DNA of 64,000 bases, from the NCBI GenBank assembly GCA_038503065.1, contig JBCAMK010000018.1:930001-994000 (forward strand). Direction: 5' to 3'. Both the position numbers and the translations under genes were made by a program. Origin of the DNA: Paragyromitra xinjiangensis (taxonomy: Eukaryota; Ascomycota; Pezizomycetes; Pezizales; Discinaceae). Numbering within the stretch: the first letter of the stretch is position 1; each line of letters starts with the position of its first letter. Positions 50,400-61,409 of this stretch are shown piece after piece. The notes below the pieces were generated by a model. It worked only from the letters and a program-made list of their open reading frames with translations. It ran no database searches and had not been told where the DNA came from.

Positions 50400-51499
50400 G
50401 CTTGGGAGGTTGCTTGGGAGTCGATTCGGAGGCAGCTGGATCAGAGCGGAGGCAAGATAATGGGTGGAATTGCGTCCTACATGTACATAGAGCAGAATAG
50501 ACTATTAGTGCCATACAAAGCAGCGTGACAAGCAGTGTGACATCGTACGCCCAATGCGCCCAATGCCGCCCAACGTGCCCATGGGAGGCTGTACATCCAG
50601 TATGTCAGGCTCAGATTTTCCAGGCCTGCGCCCGGGCGTGGACGAGGCAGGGCCTACGTCTGGCACGCCCAGCACGCCCAGGCGTACGCCATACTAGACA
50701 ATGCGCCTAACGCAGTGCCTAAAAAAAATCCGAGCCCAGTGCACCCAGTGCGCCTACTGCTCTAGGCGCGACTGGACGCAGACCCGGCTTTTTGCTGATG
50801 TCTTGCTTCCGTTTATTTGACTCCTGCTGATATGCCTCCCAGACTCGGTTCGATTCACACTGCCTGCCTGCCTGCCTGCCTGCCTCGTTGCTTCCGCCCA
50901 AGCGAGCTCAGGAGGCAACTAAATTTGCTGCCAGCCTCTGGCAGGTCGTCGATTCGCTGCCTGCGCTGCCTGTGCCTGCGCCATATGGTCGATTCGCTGC
51001 TGCAGCTTCCGCCGCTTCCTCCACTTCCGCCACATGGTCAATTTGCTGCCTGAGCTTCCGCCATATGGTCGATTCGCTGCCTGCGCTTCTGCCGCTTCCT
51101 CCGCTTCCGCCATATGGTCAATTCGCTGCCTGAGCTTCCGCCGCTTCCTCCGCTTCCGCCATATGGTCAATTCGCTGCTGCAGCTTCCGCCGCTTCCTCC
51201 GCTTCCGCCATATGGTCGATTCACTGCTGCAGCTTCCTCCGCCTCCGCCACATGGTCAATCCGCTGCCTGAGCTTCCTGCGCCTGCGGCAATAGGTCGAT
51301 TCGCTGCCTGCGCCGCCTGCGCCATATGGTTGATTCGCTGCTGCAGCCTCCGCAGCCTCCGCCATATGGTCAATTTGCTGCTGCAGCTTCCGCCGCCTGC
51401 GCCAATTGGTTGATTCGCTGCAGGTAGTAAATGTTTGTACAACTAGATAGATAGATCAATAGAATAGTAGTATATAAATCAATAGAACGAATTCGAGCC
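50400..51499. repeat. Minisatellites between R2 and R3
   Basis: (TGCC)n at 50861-50885. From 50945 to 51420 units built around CCATATGGTCGATTCGCTGC and GCTTCCGCCGCTTCCTCC repeat with lengths in multiples of 3, so long frames stay open on both strands. Not counted as genes. Confidence 0.75.
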
Positions 51500-52369
51500 T
51501 GTTATACCTATGGCTATAGGCGTGCAGTGGTCTCCCTGTTACCCTACCTTCCATTTGGTCACCTTCCCGTCTTCGTTGGACCCCTCTGTGGCTGCCTGTT
51601 GCGATATTGGCCTTCCCTGCCTATTCCCAGGCAGTTACCCTGCCTTCCCCGGTTACCCGGCCGTTACCCTGCCTTCGCTTGCGCTGCCTGCAGCGCTGGA
51701 TCGAGAAGGGGGGACACCCGCAAAATATCCGCGTCCCGGAGACTAAAAGTAACCCCAGGGTCGTCAACGGCGCCCTTCCCGCGGAACGTGACCCGGAGGG
51801 TATGTATGAGAGGTCTTCATAGGGCAACTTGGGGCGCCGAGTCACGTGGGCTATTCGGATTAGTCATCAGAGGTCTCCTGCCCGCGCTACGGGGCTCCAA
51901 ACACCAGCTGTCGCAACAAAACGATATCGTGTAACCACCTACTCGATCGGGCGAACGCAACCGTCACAACCGTATCATTGCCACGTCGAACCGAGGCTAT
52001 CTGAGGATTACTGAACAAGGGGTAAGCGTCGGAAGTTGGAGATATTGAGCCGCCGATAGGATGTCGGATAAATGGATGAGCGAGTTAGTTCAATTTGTAA
52101 TAGTAGATAGTTTAGTCCGTCGACCCAAGCTACAAAGAACACACAGTAGTAAAGAGGACGGGATATAAATACTCTTGCATTGGATGTCAATTCTGAGTCG
52201 ATCATCATCGAGGAAGAACGAGCCTTATCAATATTATTTTGTTACCAACATACTTTGTTCCGTGATAAATTCTCCATCGTATCGAGTTGTTTAGCATAGC
52301 TTCGCGCTTCAACACTCGTGTCCTTCCTATTGAGAAAGTTCTTTCAACAGAACAGCCCCGACCCTTATC
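51500..52369 (+). repeat. R3: solo LTR, first part
   Basis: Starts TGTTATACC after GAGCC (51495-51499). Interrupted by a solo gypsy-2-type LTR and continued at 57960-58119. Total length without the insert is 1030 bp, like R1. Confidence 0.9.
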
Positions 52370-52595
52370 TCTCAGGGAGCGAAACCTTATCAAGCCCTTC
52401 GGTATCCCCGAAGGTAAGCAGTGCTACTTGCTGGAGACTTCACTACGATGATAGTACAATGTTTCCACAGGCCTTACACAGTGTAAGAATCGAAGTGATT
52501 CTGGGGTGCGACAGCGACAGCGACGACGATGTTTCTGAGGTAGAAACAGATGATGTTATTTGGATAATAGTACAGTAGAAGTAAAGTAAGAGAAA
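52370..52595 (-). repeat. Gypsy-2-type solo LTR, first piece
   Basis: Diverged copy of the gypsy-2 LTR (TCTCAGGGAGCG, CAGGCCTTACACAGTGTAAG, CGACAGCGACAGCGACGACG). It continues at 57732-57955 after LINE IVb. Flanks TATC (52366-52369) and TACC (57956-57959) are probably a decayed 4-bp TSD in R3. Confidence 0.85.
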
Positions 52596-52735
52596 TTGAA
52601 ATTGAATTTTATTTCGTATAGAAGTACCTACATACTTATCACGCAACCCCTACTACCTGCAAAAGAAAAAAAAAAAAAAAACAAAATTAAACAAACAAAT
52701 AATAATAAAGAAAATAAGGAAATCCATCATTTATT

Positions 52736-55700
52736 TCAAAACATAAACTGAAAACCCATTTGCTTAGCGAAATCAAGTATCAAGGAAACGTTTAAACGAT
52801 CACTGAAAAACCAATTTTCCCAGCTTGGGGGGCCTTGGATATTATCGATAAGTTTTTGCCGTGGAATAGTCCATCGGCCGCAGTGCATAAATAAATGACT
52901 GGAGGAACGCTCCATGTCACATTCGCAGATGGGAGGGGGTTGACCTGGGAAACGATCCAGGTTGGAAACTTGACATCGGATGACGGCAATGCGGTGGGCT
53001 TGCGATCGGGTCAGCTTTTTTGTAGACTTCGGAAGATCCCACTAAACTAGTAGTGGGTGATCGTTTCTAGTAATCGTTTAAGACCAGTCGAGGAGGAGTT
53101 GGTTTTGCAAGAGTGTAAGTTGATTAAAATAATCACGGATGTTGCCTGTTGTTTGGAAATCTAATAATAGCTGCTTGATTCTTCCTAGGCCACAGTGTTG
53201 TCTTGTCGTCGGGGGAACTGGATGGTTGACGAGTATGGTTCGGCAGAGGTGGTCTTGTGGGGCACAGAGTATTCGCGAACCGTATTTTCTGGAAAGAAAG
53301 TCCAGGAAAGGTTTTAGCGGGGGTAATCCGGCTTCTTTAAGGAGGGAAGTGGTGTTGGTCCATGGAGGGAGACGGGTTATTGTTCTTGCCATTCGCATGT
53401 AAACTGGATGGATTGCGTCTAGTAGGTACAGGGAGCCATTCCACCAGGCTTCAGATCCAAAGAGAAGAACTGGGAGAACTAGTTGGGTGATGGAATGATG
53501 GAGGGATCGTTGGTTGAACTTATACCACAAGCTACGGATTCTGCCTAGAATCTTTGAGCATTTGCTGAGTTTGTGTTCGATATGGGGCCTGAATGATAAT
53601 CTTTCGTCCAGATGGATTCCTACGTATTTAAGTAAAGGGGTGGGGTGAATTTCAGCCGGGCCGAAGCGGACTGATTCGATTTTGGATTTGAAGTGTGAGG
53701 AAGTTGGTTTCATGATTAGGAGTTCTGACTTATCGAACTCGAACTCGATCCCGATTAGTGCTGCCTTTTCTGAGCGGTCTCGGAGTCTTCGTTGCAACCT
53801 GCCAACCATAAAGGATTCCTGTTGGGCACCCTAGAGCATGGCGTCGTCATCAACATAGATGGTATCGATTTCCGTAGGGGTTCGAGGATTGGGTTCTGGC
53901 ACCATGGTTCCTGCATATATCATGTATAGTACTGGGGAAATGGGGGATCCTTGAGGGGTTCCGACGAAAAAAGGGAAGGATTCACTTTTCCTTTGATCGA
54001 ATTGCAAGCTGATGGTCCTATCCTGGAGGAAGTTGCTTATCCATTTTGTAATGTAACTTGGGAATGCCAACTTTTCCATAATAACAAGGAGGAGGGTGTG
54101 TACGACTGAATCGAAAGCGCCCCTGACATCACTGGTGAGTAGGGCTGGGTGAAGAGGGTTTTGTCCGGTGGTTTTTTTTTGGGAAAGCCAGGTATTGGCT
54201 GGGGTGAGTGTGCGGAGGAGGGCGTCGACCGAACTGATGCCTTCGCGTGCACCAAATTGATTGTCGGTAAGGGCTCCGTTGATTTTGCCATAATTGGCTA
54301 ATCTTTTGGCCACGATTTTCCCTAGGAGTTTATCAAAACATGACAAAAGGCTGATCGGGCGGTATGCTTTTGGGGCTGAGTAATCCAGTTTGTTTTGTTT
54401 GGGAACTGGTACGCATATTGCATGTTTCCATTCGGTTGGGTGAACCCCATGATATAGGAGTCCAGTGAACATGTCTGTAAAGAGTGTTCGGTTGGCATTA
54501 AAAGTAGCTAGGAGGAAGGGGTATCGTATGAGGTCATGCCCAGTGGCTTTATTTGCCGAGCAGGATTGAAAAGCTTTAATGATTTCATCTTGACTGACTT
54601 CATTAAAAGAGTTTCTGAGGTCCATTTTTGGGGCTCTAAGATGATGAGGGTTGAATTGGGGGGGGTCGAGTCTGCGAGAGGGAAAGAATTGTTCTTGTAG
54701 AAGGAGGGCTTTTTCTTCGAATTGGGTATGTCCTTGTAGGTTGGGAATGCCTTTTCCTTTTGGCTTGGGGAAAATGGTTCTCCACAGGAGGTCCTTAGGT
54801 GAGGTTTCGAGGGATTTCTCGTCAAATTGGGCTTTTGCTTTCCTGATGTTGCGAACCCAGGCTCTGGAAAGTGATTTCAGATGTTTTTGATTGGCTGGGT
54901 TTGGATGGTTCTTCGAATATCTTTCAAATTTCCGGAGTTCCTTTCTTTGTTCGTCTAAGCTTAGGGACCACCATGGTTTCGATTTTTGTTTAGGGAATCT
55001 CCACGGGGTGGCTGCATCCATGGCATTGTGGATAAGCGATATGACGTACGAGGCGCTTAGTTCGGTATTTTCTGCAGAATCCCATTCCAAGGGTGGGACT
55101 TGTGTGAATATGTCGTGTACCATACTCCAGTTTGTTCTTTTCCAATCTCGAACCGGAACGGACTTTGGTGGTTGTATATTGAAGGTGAGAGTTATCACTC
55201 CATGATCTGATGAGTATCCATCAGGGAGGATGGACCAGGTGTGGAAATGGTTGGACCAAGCTCCTTTTCCGAATGATAGGTCAATAATGGTGGGGCGGGT
55301 ATGGTTTTTTGGGAAGTGTGTAAATACACCGGGGGGGTTAAAAAGGGTAAACCCATTTTCTTCGAGGTATTGGGTGATTTTGTTGGCTGATCGAATGTTG
55401 TTTTTGATGTTTTCTGAATAATCGCTTGCGAACTTGCCATACCAAGTTGGTGAGTGGCAGTTGAAGTCTCCGAGTAAAAGTGTGTTTTTATCGATGGGGA
55501 TTGATTCGAGGTTGTTGGCTAATTCGAGAGGACGACCGGGTGAATAAAAAGCTATGAGATTAAAGAAAATTCCTCCCATACCAAATCTAATTCCAATGGC
55601 ATAATCTTGTAATGAAAAAATTATTCTAGGTAGGAAGGATACTCCTTTCCTAACTAAAATAGCACAACAGGGAAACAAAGAAGGGGAAAAATAATCAAAA

Positions 55701-55870
55701 TTTAACAAAAAAGGAAGTTTTCCTGCACTGTCCGTCCATAATTCTTGCAAAATAACAAAAGAAACATTAACATCCATTTCACAATCCTCCACAAATGACC
55801 TTGTCGCGGCTTCATTTCTCATACAATTCAACAATTGTACTGAGAATAGTTCCTTAGGTTGTGGATTCAT
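52736..55870 (-). pseudogene. LINE IVb ORF2: endonuclease and reverse transcriptase, no RNase H
   Basis: ATG at 55868-55870, overlapping the ORF1 stop in ATGA. Endonuclease: ILQELWTD, LLLGDFNCHSPTWYG, TIIDLSFGKG, SSDHGVI. Reverse transcriptase: TGHDLIRYP, AYRPISLLSCFDK, REGISSVDALL, GTPQGSPISPVLY and catalytic YVDD. In-frame stops follow: TAG at 53831-53833, five codons after YVDD; TAA at 53078-53080; TAG at 53042-53044. The same frame then reaches a C-terminal Cys/His segment (CECDMERSSSHLFMHC). No YTDGS or other RNase H motif lies between the reverse transcriptase and that segment. Confidence 0.87.
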
Positions 55871-57504
55871 AGATCCATGGGAGCAGACTCGGGGCGGTGT
55901 TCGGTTCTCTGTAATCTGGCTTTGGCTCTTGCCGGGCAACTGGGTTCGGTGGCTTTATGTCCTGCTGATCCTGGGCAATTGGCACACATGATAGGGTGAT
56001 GGGTACATCGTATTCCTCCTTTGCATTTATCGCAGGTGTGTGCAGTCGATAGGTGTTCCCCTGCGCAAACTGCACATTTGGGGGAGGTGGCTTTGTATAG
56101 TCTAATGTTATGTCCGATTCCGCAGCATTTGGTGCAGATTTCATCTACACTTAGCGGGACAAAGGATTGAATCCGGCATTGTCTATTACAGAGGTTCAGG
56201 TGTGTGACTCCGAGGAAAGTCTTGGGATTGGCGTTCCTGGCTGCATCATCGCATTTGAATGAGAAAACCATGGATGAGTGCACTTTGCCTTGACGATTTT
56301 CAGGTTTGGGAAGCCAGCGTGGGAGTTGTGCGAGTTCCAGTTTAGGATAGGCGACTTTGAGTTCTGTGGCGATAAATTCTCCTGCCTCAAGTCCTTCTCC
56401 GATTGACGTGGGAATACCATGTACAATATACTTGGCCCATGGTTGGTTGATCCGAGTGAGGGAAATTTTAAGACCCATTTCCTTGAACCTGCTCTCGATT
56501 ATTGGTGCGTATTTAAATACTTCTGAAGCGGGAGTGTCAAGGGGGGTTTCGCAGACTATGTTGTTTTTGAGGGTTTTGCGTGCAAGGAGGATGGAGGTGC
56601 TTGTTGGTTCTAGCACTTTGTTGATGGCTATCCTGATGTCGTCGGGAGTGGGGGATTCCGGGAGGGAACCTTCTACCTCGAAGATGAGTTCTCTGTTGAC
56701 TCTTGTGAAATCCGGTTTGATTAGCGGTTCCACCTTCTTCTTGGTTTTCTTCTTGGTGACTGTCTCGAAGGACTTGGTGCCAGCTACTCCAGCCCAGGTG
56801 ATGGGTGGGGCTTGAAGGGGCGTATCTTGGGGGGGAAGTTGTTGTGGGGCTTGGTTTGTTTTTTTGGGGATCCTGCTTCTTCCACGATTTTCTGCTGCAG
56901 GGGGGGGTGGTTGAAAGTTCGCATATGTTTTGTTTGCGATGGTGTTAACTCGGTCGGCTAGATTGTTGGATGCTTTCTCTAGACCTAGGGTTCTGGTGCT
57001 GAGTTGGGCCGTTGAGATGACATTATCGTTCACTCTTGTGTCCACGGCTGCGAGTTTTTTGAGGAGTAGGGCACTGGATTGTCGAACGACAAAGGTCGTG
57101 AAGTTGGATGTGGCCCAGTCTATCCCAAGGGCGATGAGACGATCTCGGTCCCCGGTGTAATCGATGTTTGGGGAGAAGGGAAGGGTGTAATCTTCATCGG
57201 TGGCGTATCTCATGTCGGAACTATGTGGGTCGGAGAGCGGGGGGAGATTTTGTGGGTTGGAGTGGGCGTATTGGGATTCTCCCAATGTATGAGATTGACC
57301 AGACATTTCTAAATCTTGTGAATCTAGAATGGTACTTGGGATCTGTCCCGGGGCGGGGGTGAATTGACGGGATGGGATGAATGGTAGGGTGGTTTGAACT
57401 CCGCTATTTGGTGCTGGGGAGCCTTGCCTTTGTCCCTGGGAAGGTTGACTTCGCTTGGGGGTTTGTTTCCAGGTTAGGGGGTCGTTGATGGGGAGTTGCG
57501 ACAT
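55867..57504 (-). CDS. LINE IVb ORF1 (zinc-knuckle protein, 545 aa)
   Basis: Intact, ATG at 57502-57504. Gln/Pro/Ser-rich N-terminus, a predicted coiled-coil stretch (STRTLGLEKASNNLADRVNT), a basic linker (KTNQAPQQ, KKKTKKK), a globular region shared with IVa (KPDFTRVNRELIFEVEG, ETPLDTPAS, KYIVHGIPTSIGEG), and knuckles CTKCCGIGHNIRLYKATSPKC, CAVCAGEHLSTAHTC and CANCPGSAGHKATEPSC. The first knuckle has a Tyr in a usual Cys place (GHNIRLYK), perhaps a mutation. Ends PMDL with TGA at 55867-55869. Confidence 0.9.
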   Translation of the reverse strand: MSQLPINDPLTWKQTPKRSQPSQGQRQGSPAPNSGVQTTLPFIPSRQFTPAPGQIPSTILDSQDLEMSGQSHTLGESQYAHSNPQNLPPLSDPHSSDMRYATDEDYTLPFSPNIDYTGDRDRLIALGIDWATSNFTTFVVRQSSALLLKKLAAVDTRVNDNVISTAQLSTRTLGLEKASNNLADRVNTIANKTYANFQPPPPAAENRGRSRIPKKTNQAPQQLPPQDTPLQAPPITWAGVAGTKSFETVTKKKTKKKVEPLIKPDFTRVNRELIFEVEGSLPESPTPDDIRIAINKVLEPTSTSILLARKTLKNNIVCETPLDTPASEVFKYAPIIESRFKEMGLKISLTRINQPWAKYIVHGIPTSIGEGLEAGEFIATELKVAYPKLELAQLPRWLPKPENRQGKVHSSMVFSFKCDDAARNANPKTFLGVTHLNLCNRQCRIQSFVPLSVDEICTKCCGIGHNIRLYKATSPKCAVCAGEHLSTAHTCDKCKGGIRCTHHPIMCANCPGSAGHKATEPSCPARAKARLQRTEHRPESAPMDL

Positions 57505-57731
57505 GACCAGACTTGCCGACCATGTGCAAAAGGTATAGAATGAAGGAGAGGAACTTGGTTTCTATGAAGAAACCCAAGGGGCGAAACGATACTTGGTGGT
57601 GTTAAGCAGGCACACAAAAGTATCGAGTGGGGTTGGTGGTGAAGCCGAAGTTACAGACTTATCGCGAGATTTGGGTGTTGCGTTGGCGTTGAGGTTTCCA
57701 AATCGGGAAGGTATGCGCTCGGGTAGAGAGA

Positions 57732-57955
57732 AGAAACGTTGCTTAACGAAAGAAAGAAGGAAAAGAACAGAACAACGGAAATCCATCGCTTATATACCCC
57801 ACTTTCCTTTCTATGACTAAGTCATACCACACTCCTTCTTATCGGGTGCAACCGAAACCTAAAGAAAGAGAAAGAAACCATACACTGCCTCGGTTGCAAC
57901 CACACCACGATCACATGCCCCTCCTAATCCTCCGACTTCATTTCATCCATGAAAT
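57732..57955 (-). repeat. Gypsy-2-type solo LTR, second piece
   Basis: Continues after LINE IVb with AGAAACGTTGCTTAACGAAAG, the TATA string and an end at CATCCATGAAA. Confidence 0.82.
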
Positions 57956-57959
57956 TACC

Positions 57960-58119
57960 TCGCTTAAACTATTGTTGCCTTTGTGCGGTTCATAAGAAGT
58001 TGTCAGGACGTGCGCTCGGGTATTGTGCTACGGATAGTAGCCGGTCGAGTTACAGAGTCTAGAAAGCTATCTAAAGCTTCGCTTAGAATTCAGTAGTGGT
58101 GCGAAGTACCAGTCTTACA
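57960..58119 (+). repeat. R3: solo LTR, second part
   Basis: Resumes TCGCTTAAACTATTG and ends GTCTTACA, followed by AACGG (58120-58124). Confidence 0.9.
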
Positions 58120-58124
58120 AACGG

Positions 58125-58260
58125 CATACCCGTTACAAACTCATCCATGACTCTGCACATTCCAGGCAACCGACCCAACCAGAAAGAAGGTCAAAGAAAC
58201 ACTACAACATTCCAATCCGAATCCAATCAATCCTTCTACTCCATTCCATCCATGAAATGT
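58125..58260 (-). repeat. Fragment of a further gypsy-2-type LTR
   Basis: Weakly but colinearly similar to the LTR part from the TATA region to CATCCATGAAA (CATCCATGACT, GGCAACCGACCC, CAAAGAAACAC, CATCCATGAAATG). Confidence 0.5.
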
Positions 58261-58977
58261 GCTGAAGGAACCCAGCTGAGAAAAGTGTTGTGGACTATTT
58301 GTAATACCATATATATTTACCATATGGGAGTGAATTATACTACTTTTGATCGCTATGCACACTATTTTAGGCTATCTTGACTCTTTTTTTGGTAGGGCAT
58401 TTAAGCTTAGCAAATTAAACTGTTGTTCCAGATTTGTGAACAACCACTCCTAAATCGCCTATCTGATAAGATCGCAGACGGTGGTTAGCGCCAACGAGGC
58501 TGGGCACGAGATCATGTAAGGCTGAGCACAGCTGAATGGCAGAAACCAGATTGCGAATCGCTACCCATATCTTTTCTTTTTTATGTATCCCCAGCCCACA
58601 ATTTTTCATTGTGCTTTGTATTTGGGGGGCTACCGCCGCTGGATACGGTATACTGCATAGTTTCAGGCAGGAGCCATGGTATTCTATACTTTTTCCCTTC
58701 TAAATTTGTGAGTAGTATGGGACCTATAATTTTGCGATGCTGAGATGTGGGTTAGGGCTTCGGTGGCATCTTAATACCCCAACCTAGCCCCCCTTGTCCA
58801 CATTTTAACCGAATTAATACCAGTACCCCAATTCTAAACATGAGATTCTTTTTACCAGGCACAAAATCCCATCTTCCCCCTATTAACTAGAATTTAACCA
58901 CGATACATTGAATAATCTGCCCCATTTTTCGAACACATAAATCCTCCAGTAACCATTCAAGTTACCGATTACTTTTC
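58261..58977. other. Intergenic, nothing recognised
   Basis: AT-rich, no supported ORF, RNA gene or repeat. Contains the 3' flank of the transporter gene. Confidence 0.6.
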
Positions 58978-61409
58978 TCAGCATTCATTATATACTTCCT
59001 GGTGTTCCTCCCCTTTTTTGATGCCAGAGCCCAGATCACTACCGCTTTTCACTCCCCGTACGTTTGGTCGGCTTATCAGCGGCAGTTGAACCCCTACAAT
59101 CAGTAGAAACCCAATGATTGCAGTAAAGACACTCCAGATGAAGCATATCCGGAGCGATGAGTCATATGAATTGATCACTATTTAACAAGTTGTCATTAAC
59201 TCTCAATTCCACTTAAATCTCGTCAAAAATAAACTTACCTTGTTCTTGAGTATGTTTCGGTAGATCAAAAATTGCTGTGACACTCTTCCGAACTTTGTTA
59301 ATCACTTCACGTTTTTCTTCCCCCGTAACTCTCTTGTCCAGAAAATAATTCAAGCAATTTTGAACAATTAGACTGCTACTAGCAACACCGATGACGGCTC
59401 CCAAACATCTCCATAGAATCAATGTACTTGTAGCCACAGCTTGCTCGCTTTGCGAACTCGTCGCAAGAACACTCATCAATGTGGAAGGGAACACGAATCC
59501 CACACCCAAATTCGTTGGAATCAAAAACAGGAGAAACACCCACCCGGGGAAAGTACGTTTCATGCAACAAAGGCAAATAGTACCAAGGACAACGATTACC
59601 GAGCCTAAAAAAAGGATAGGCTTCAAGCGCCCAGTACGTGTTATGATAATCCCTGCGGCAACAGATGTTGTCGTTCCTGCAAGGCTAGGCACCAAAAGTC
59701 GAGATCCGGTGACAGTAGCAGATTCGAGAAGAACTGTTTGGAAATACAGTGGAAGGTTGAAAAATACCTAATAAAGAATATCAGCATTTGGATTTCTGAA
59801 TTTTCACGTCACCCGGTACGAATGAATTTACCGTGTTGATTGTAGCTGCCTCGAAAAAATTATTGAAAATAAGATTTCCCCTTGGAGGACCCCAAATAAG
59901 CTCTAAGGGCATAACTGGAAATTTTGCAATTCTCTCCGCCCGCAAAAGAAGCCTTCCAAGCACAACACTCAAAATTAAGGAAGTGATGACAATAGGATGG
60001 GTCCAAGGAAAAATATTGCCTCCCAGGTTCATTCCCAAAATCAGACACGCTACACTAGTTGTCTGCGACTTAACCTCAGTGAATGTAGTGGGCTGGCTGT
60101 CAAGGAGGAATTTTTACCAGGTAAATTGAGCCAGCAATGTCAAATTCGCGAAACTTTTCCCACATATCCACTTGTAGTTTGCCATCTAGATTCTCTGGAC
60201 TCGGAATTGTCAACATGCAAACGATCATGCAAAATAGACCGAAAGGCACTTGAATCTATAGAAACATAATACAACTTCAGCATAACTCCGAACACCATTT
60301 ATCAATCTAGAACATACCCCAAATTCCCATCTCCATCCTATCGAATCTGCCAAGAGCCCGCCAACAGCTGCTCCTAATCTATCCTCGCTGGTTAGTGCCC
60401 TCATCCCCCCAATTTGGGAAAGAATCTTATCGTACGCCGAGCCAGCCCCGTAGGCAAGGTTGTTGATACTTTGATAATTGCCTCTAATCTCAATTGGCAG
60501 AATATCGCTCAGAACAATAGCCCCTATAACCTTCGTCAACTTTAGGTGCATATTTCGTGTTTGTTATTGGAAGCAAACTAACCCATGGTCAGCATTCCTC
60601 CAGCCCCAATACCGCATACTGCTCTCGCTGCGATAAAACTCCCTATGCTCCCTGCCAGTGCGCACCATACGGTGGCTATTGTGAAAACGAAACAAGAAAA
60701 TACGAAAGGAATCTTTCTCCCAATAGTATCAGACACCCGCCCATAGAGAGGCTGGAAGGAAGTTGAAGTTAGCATGAAAGAAGTTGAAAGCCAAGACGCA
60801 GCATTCGAAGAATTGAAGGCGGAGGTGATGGAAGTATGGGTTGAAGCCATGATAGTCGAGTCAGCAGCTGCCACCTAACAGTCACTTTCATGAGTATTCA
60901 ATCCCATCTGCTAGAGATACCGAGAATCACATACAAAGTTTGCTATCAAAATACCTGCATCGGAGCGTTAGCACGGGAGTAGGCGACAGGATCGAGTTTG
61001 ACAGACCAGCGAATATAACCCAAAATTTCCTTTCTGAGATTCCACCATGAAAAGTGATTTGGCTGCCATAGTCTACATCATTGTCGACCTCACTTGGATC
61101 TAATCGGTAGTCTTTCTTCATGCTCAAATCTTTATCTTCATCCGAAACACCTCTCAAGGCTGAGATGGTCTCTATTTCTACCCCAGATGGCAAGCTGTTG
61201 ATAGCCTTCCTCAAGTCAGGATAGGGCTCATTTACGGCAGCGATATTTGTCGACCCATTATCTCTAACAATCCTTCGGTCTACTGAAACCCCGGAGCTGC
61301 GAAGGGCGTAGGTGCTCACAAGATCAGTAAGAAGAGGAGTGCATTCGGTTGCAAAGATATTTTTCACTTCGTTGATGTCGGTGGGTGATTTATTGGTCGA
61401 CATTATCAT
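58978..61409 (-). CDS. Major facilitator transporter, DHA2/Vba-Fnx1-like, 9 exons, 653 aa
   Basis: Exons: 61007-61409, 60935-60954, 60583-60874, 60436-60523, 60318-60378, 60118-60255, 59832-60062, 59239-59767, 58978-59177 (1962 nt, divisible by 3). Introns are 52-64 nt, all GT-AG, several with CTAAC. A second ATG at 61403 is possible. The first ~130 residues are an acidic hydrophilic tail. TM1 is assembled over exons 1-3 (FWVIFAG, ILIANF, VAAADSTIMASTH). The loop 2-3 signature is GRVSDTIGRK. Then IGSFIAARAVCGIGAGGM, VLSDILPIEIRGNYQSINN, ADSIGWRWEFG, VPSLAGTTTSVAAGIIITRTGR and LILWRCLGAVIGVASSSLI follow. Family members are 14-TM proton-coupled transporters; Fnx1/Vba types move basic amino acids into the vacuole. 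Substrate and location here are inferred. No lesion is seen. Confidence 0.85.

Larger units (their letters stand above)
52596..57731 (-). mobile_element. LINE family IVb, inside the solo LTR
   Basis: 5.1-kb LINE with a 5' leader (57505-57731), ORF1 (55867-57504), a broken ORF2 (52736-55870) and a 3' end with AAATAAAATTCAATTTC. TSD AGAAA at 52591-52595 and 57732-57736. It sits at the same LTR position as LINE IVa in gypsy-2. Confidence 0.88.

Noticed and set aside
50919..51413. Several 60-150 codon frames on both strands
   Set aside because: Products of a satellite whose unit length is a multiple of 3.
1..58000. Heavy RIP mutation of the repeats
   Set aside because: Most ORFs are open and GC is not depleted. 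Only isolated TGG to TAG and CGA to TGA changes are seen.
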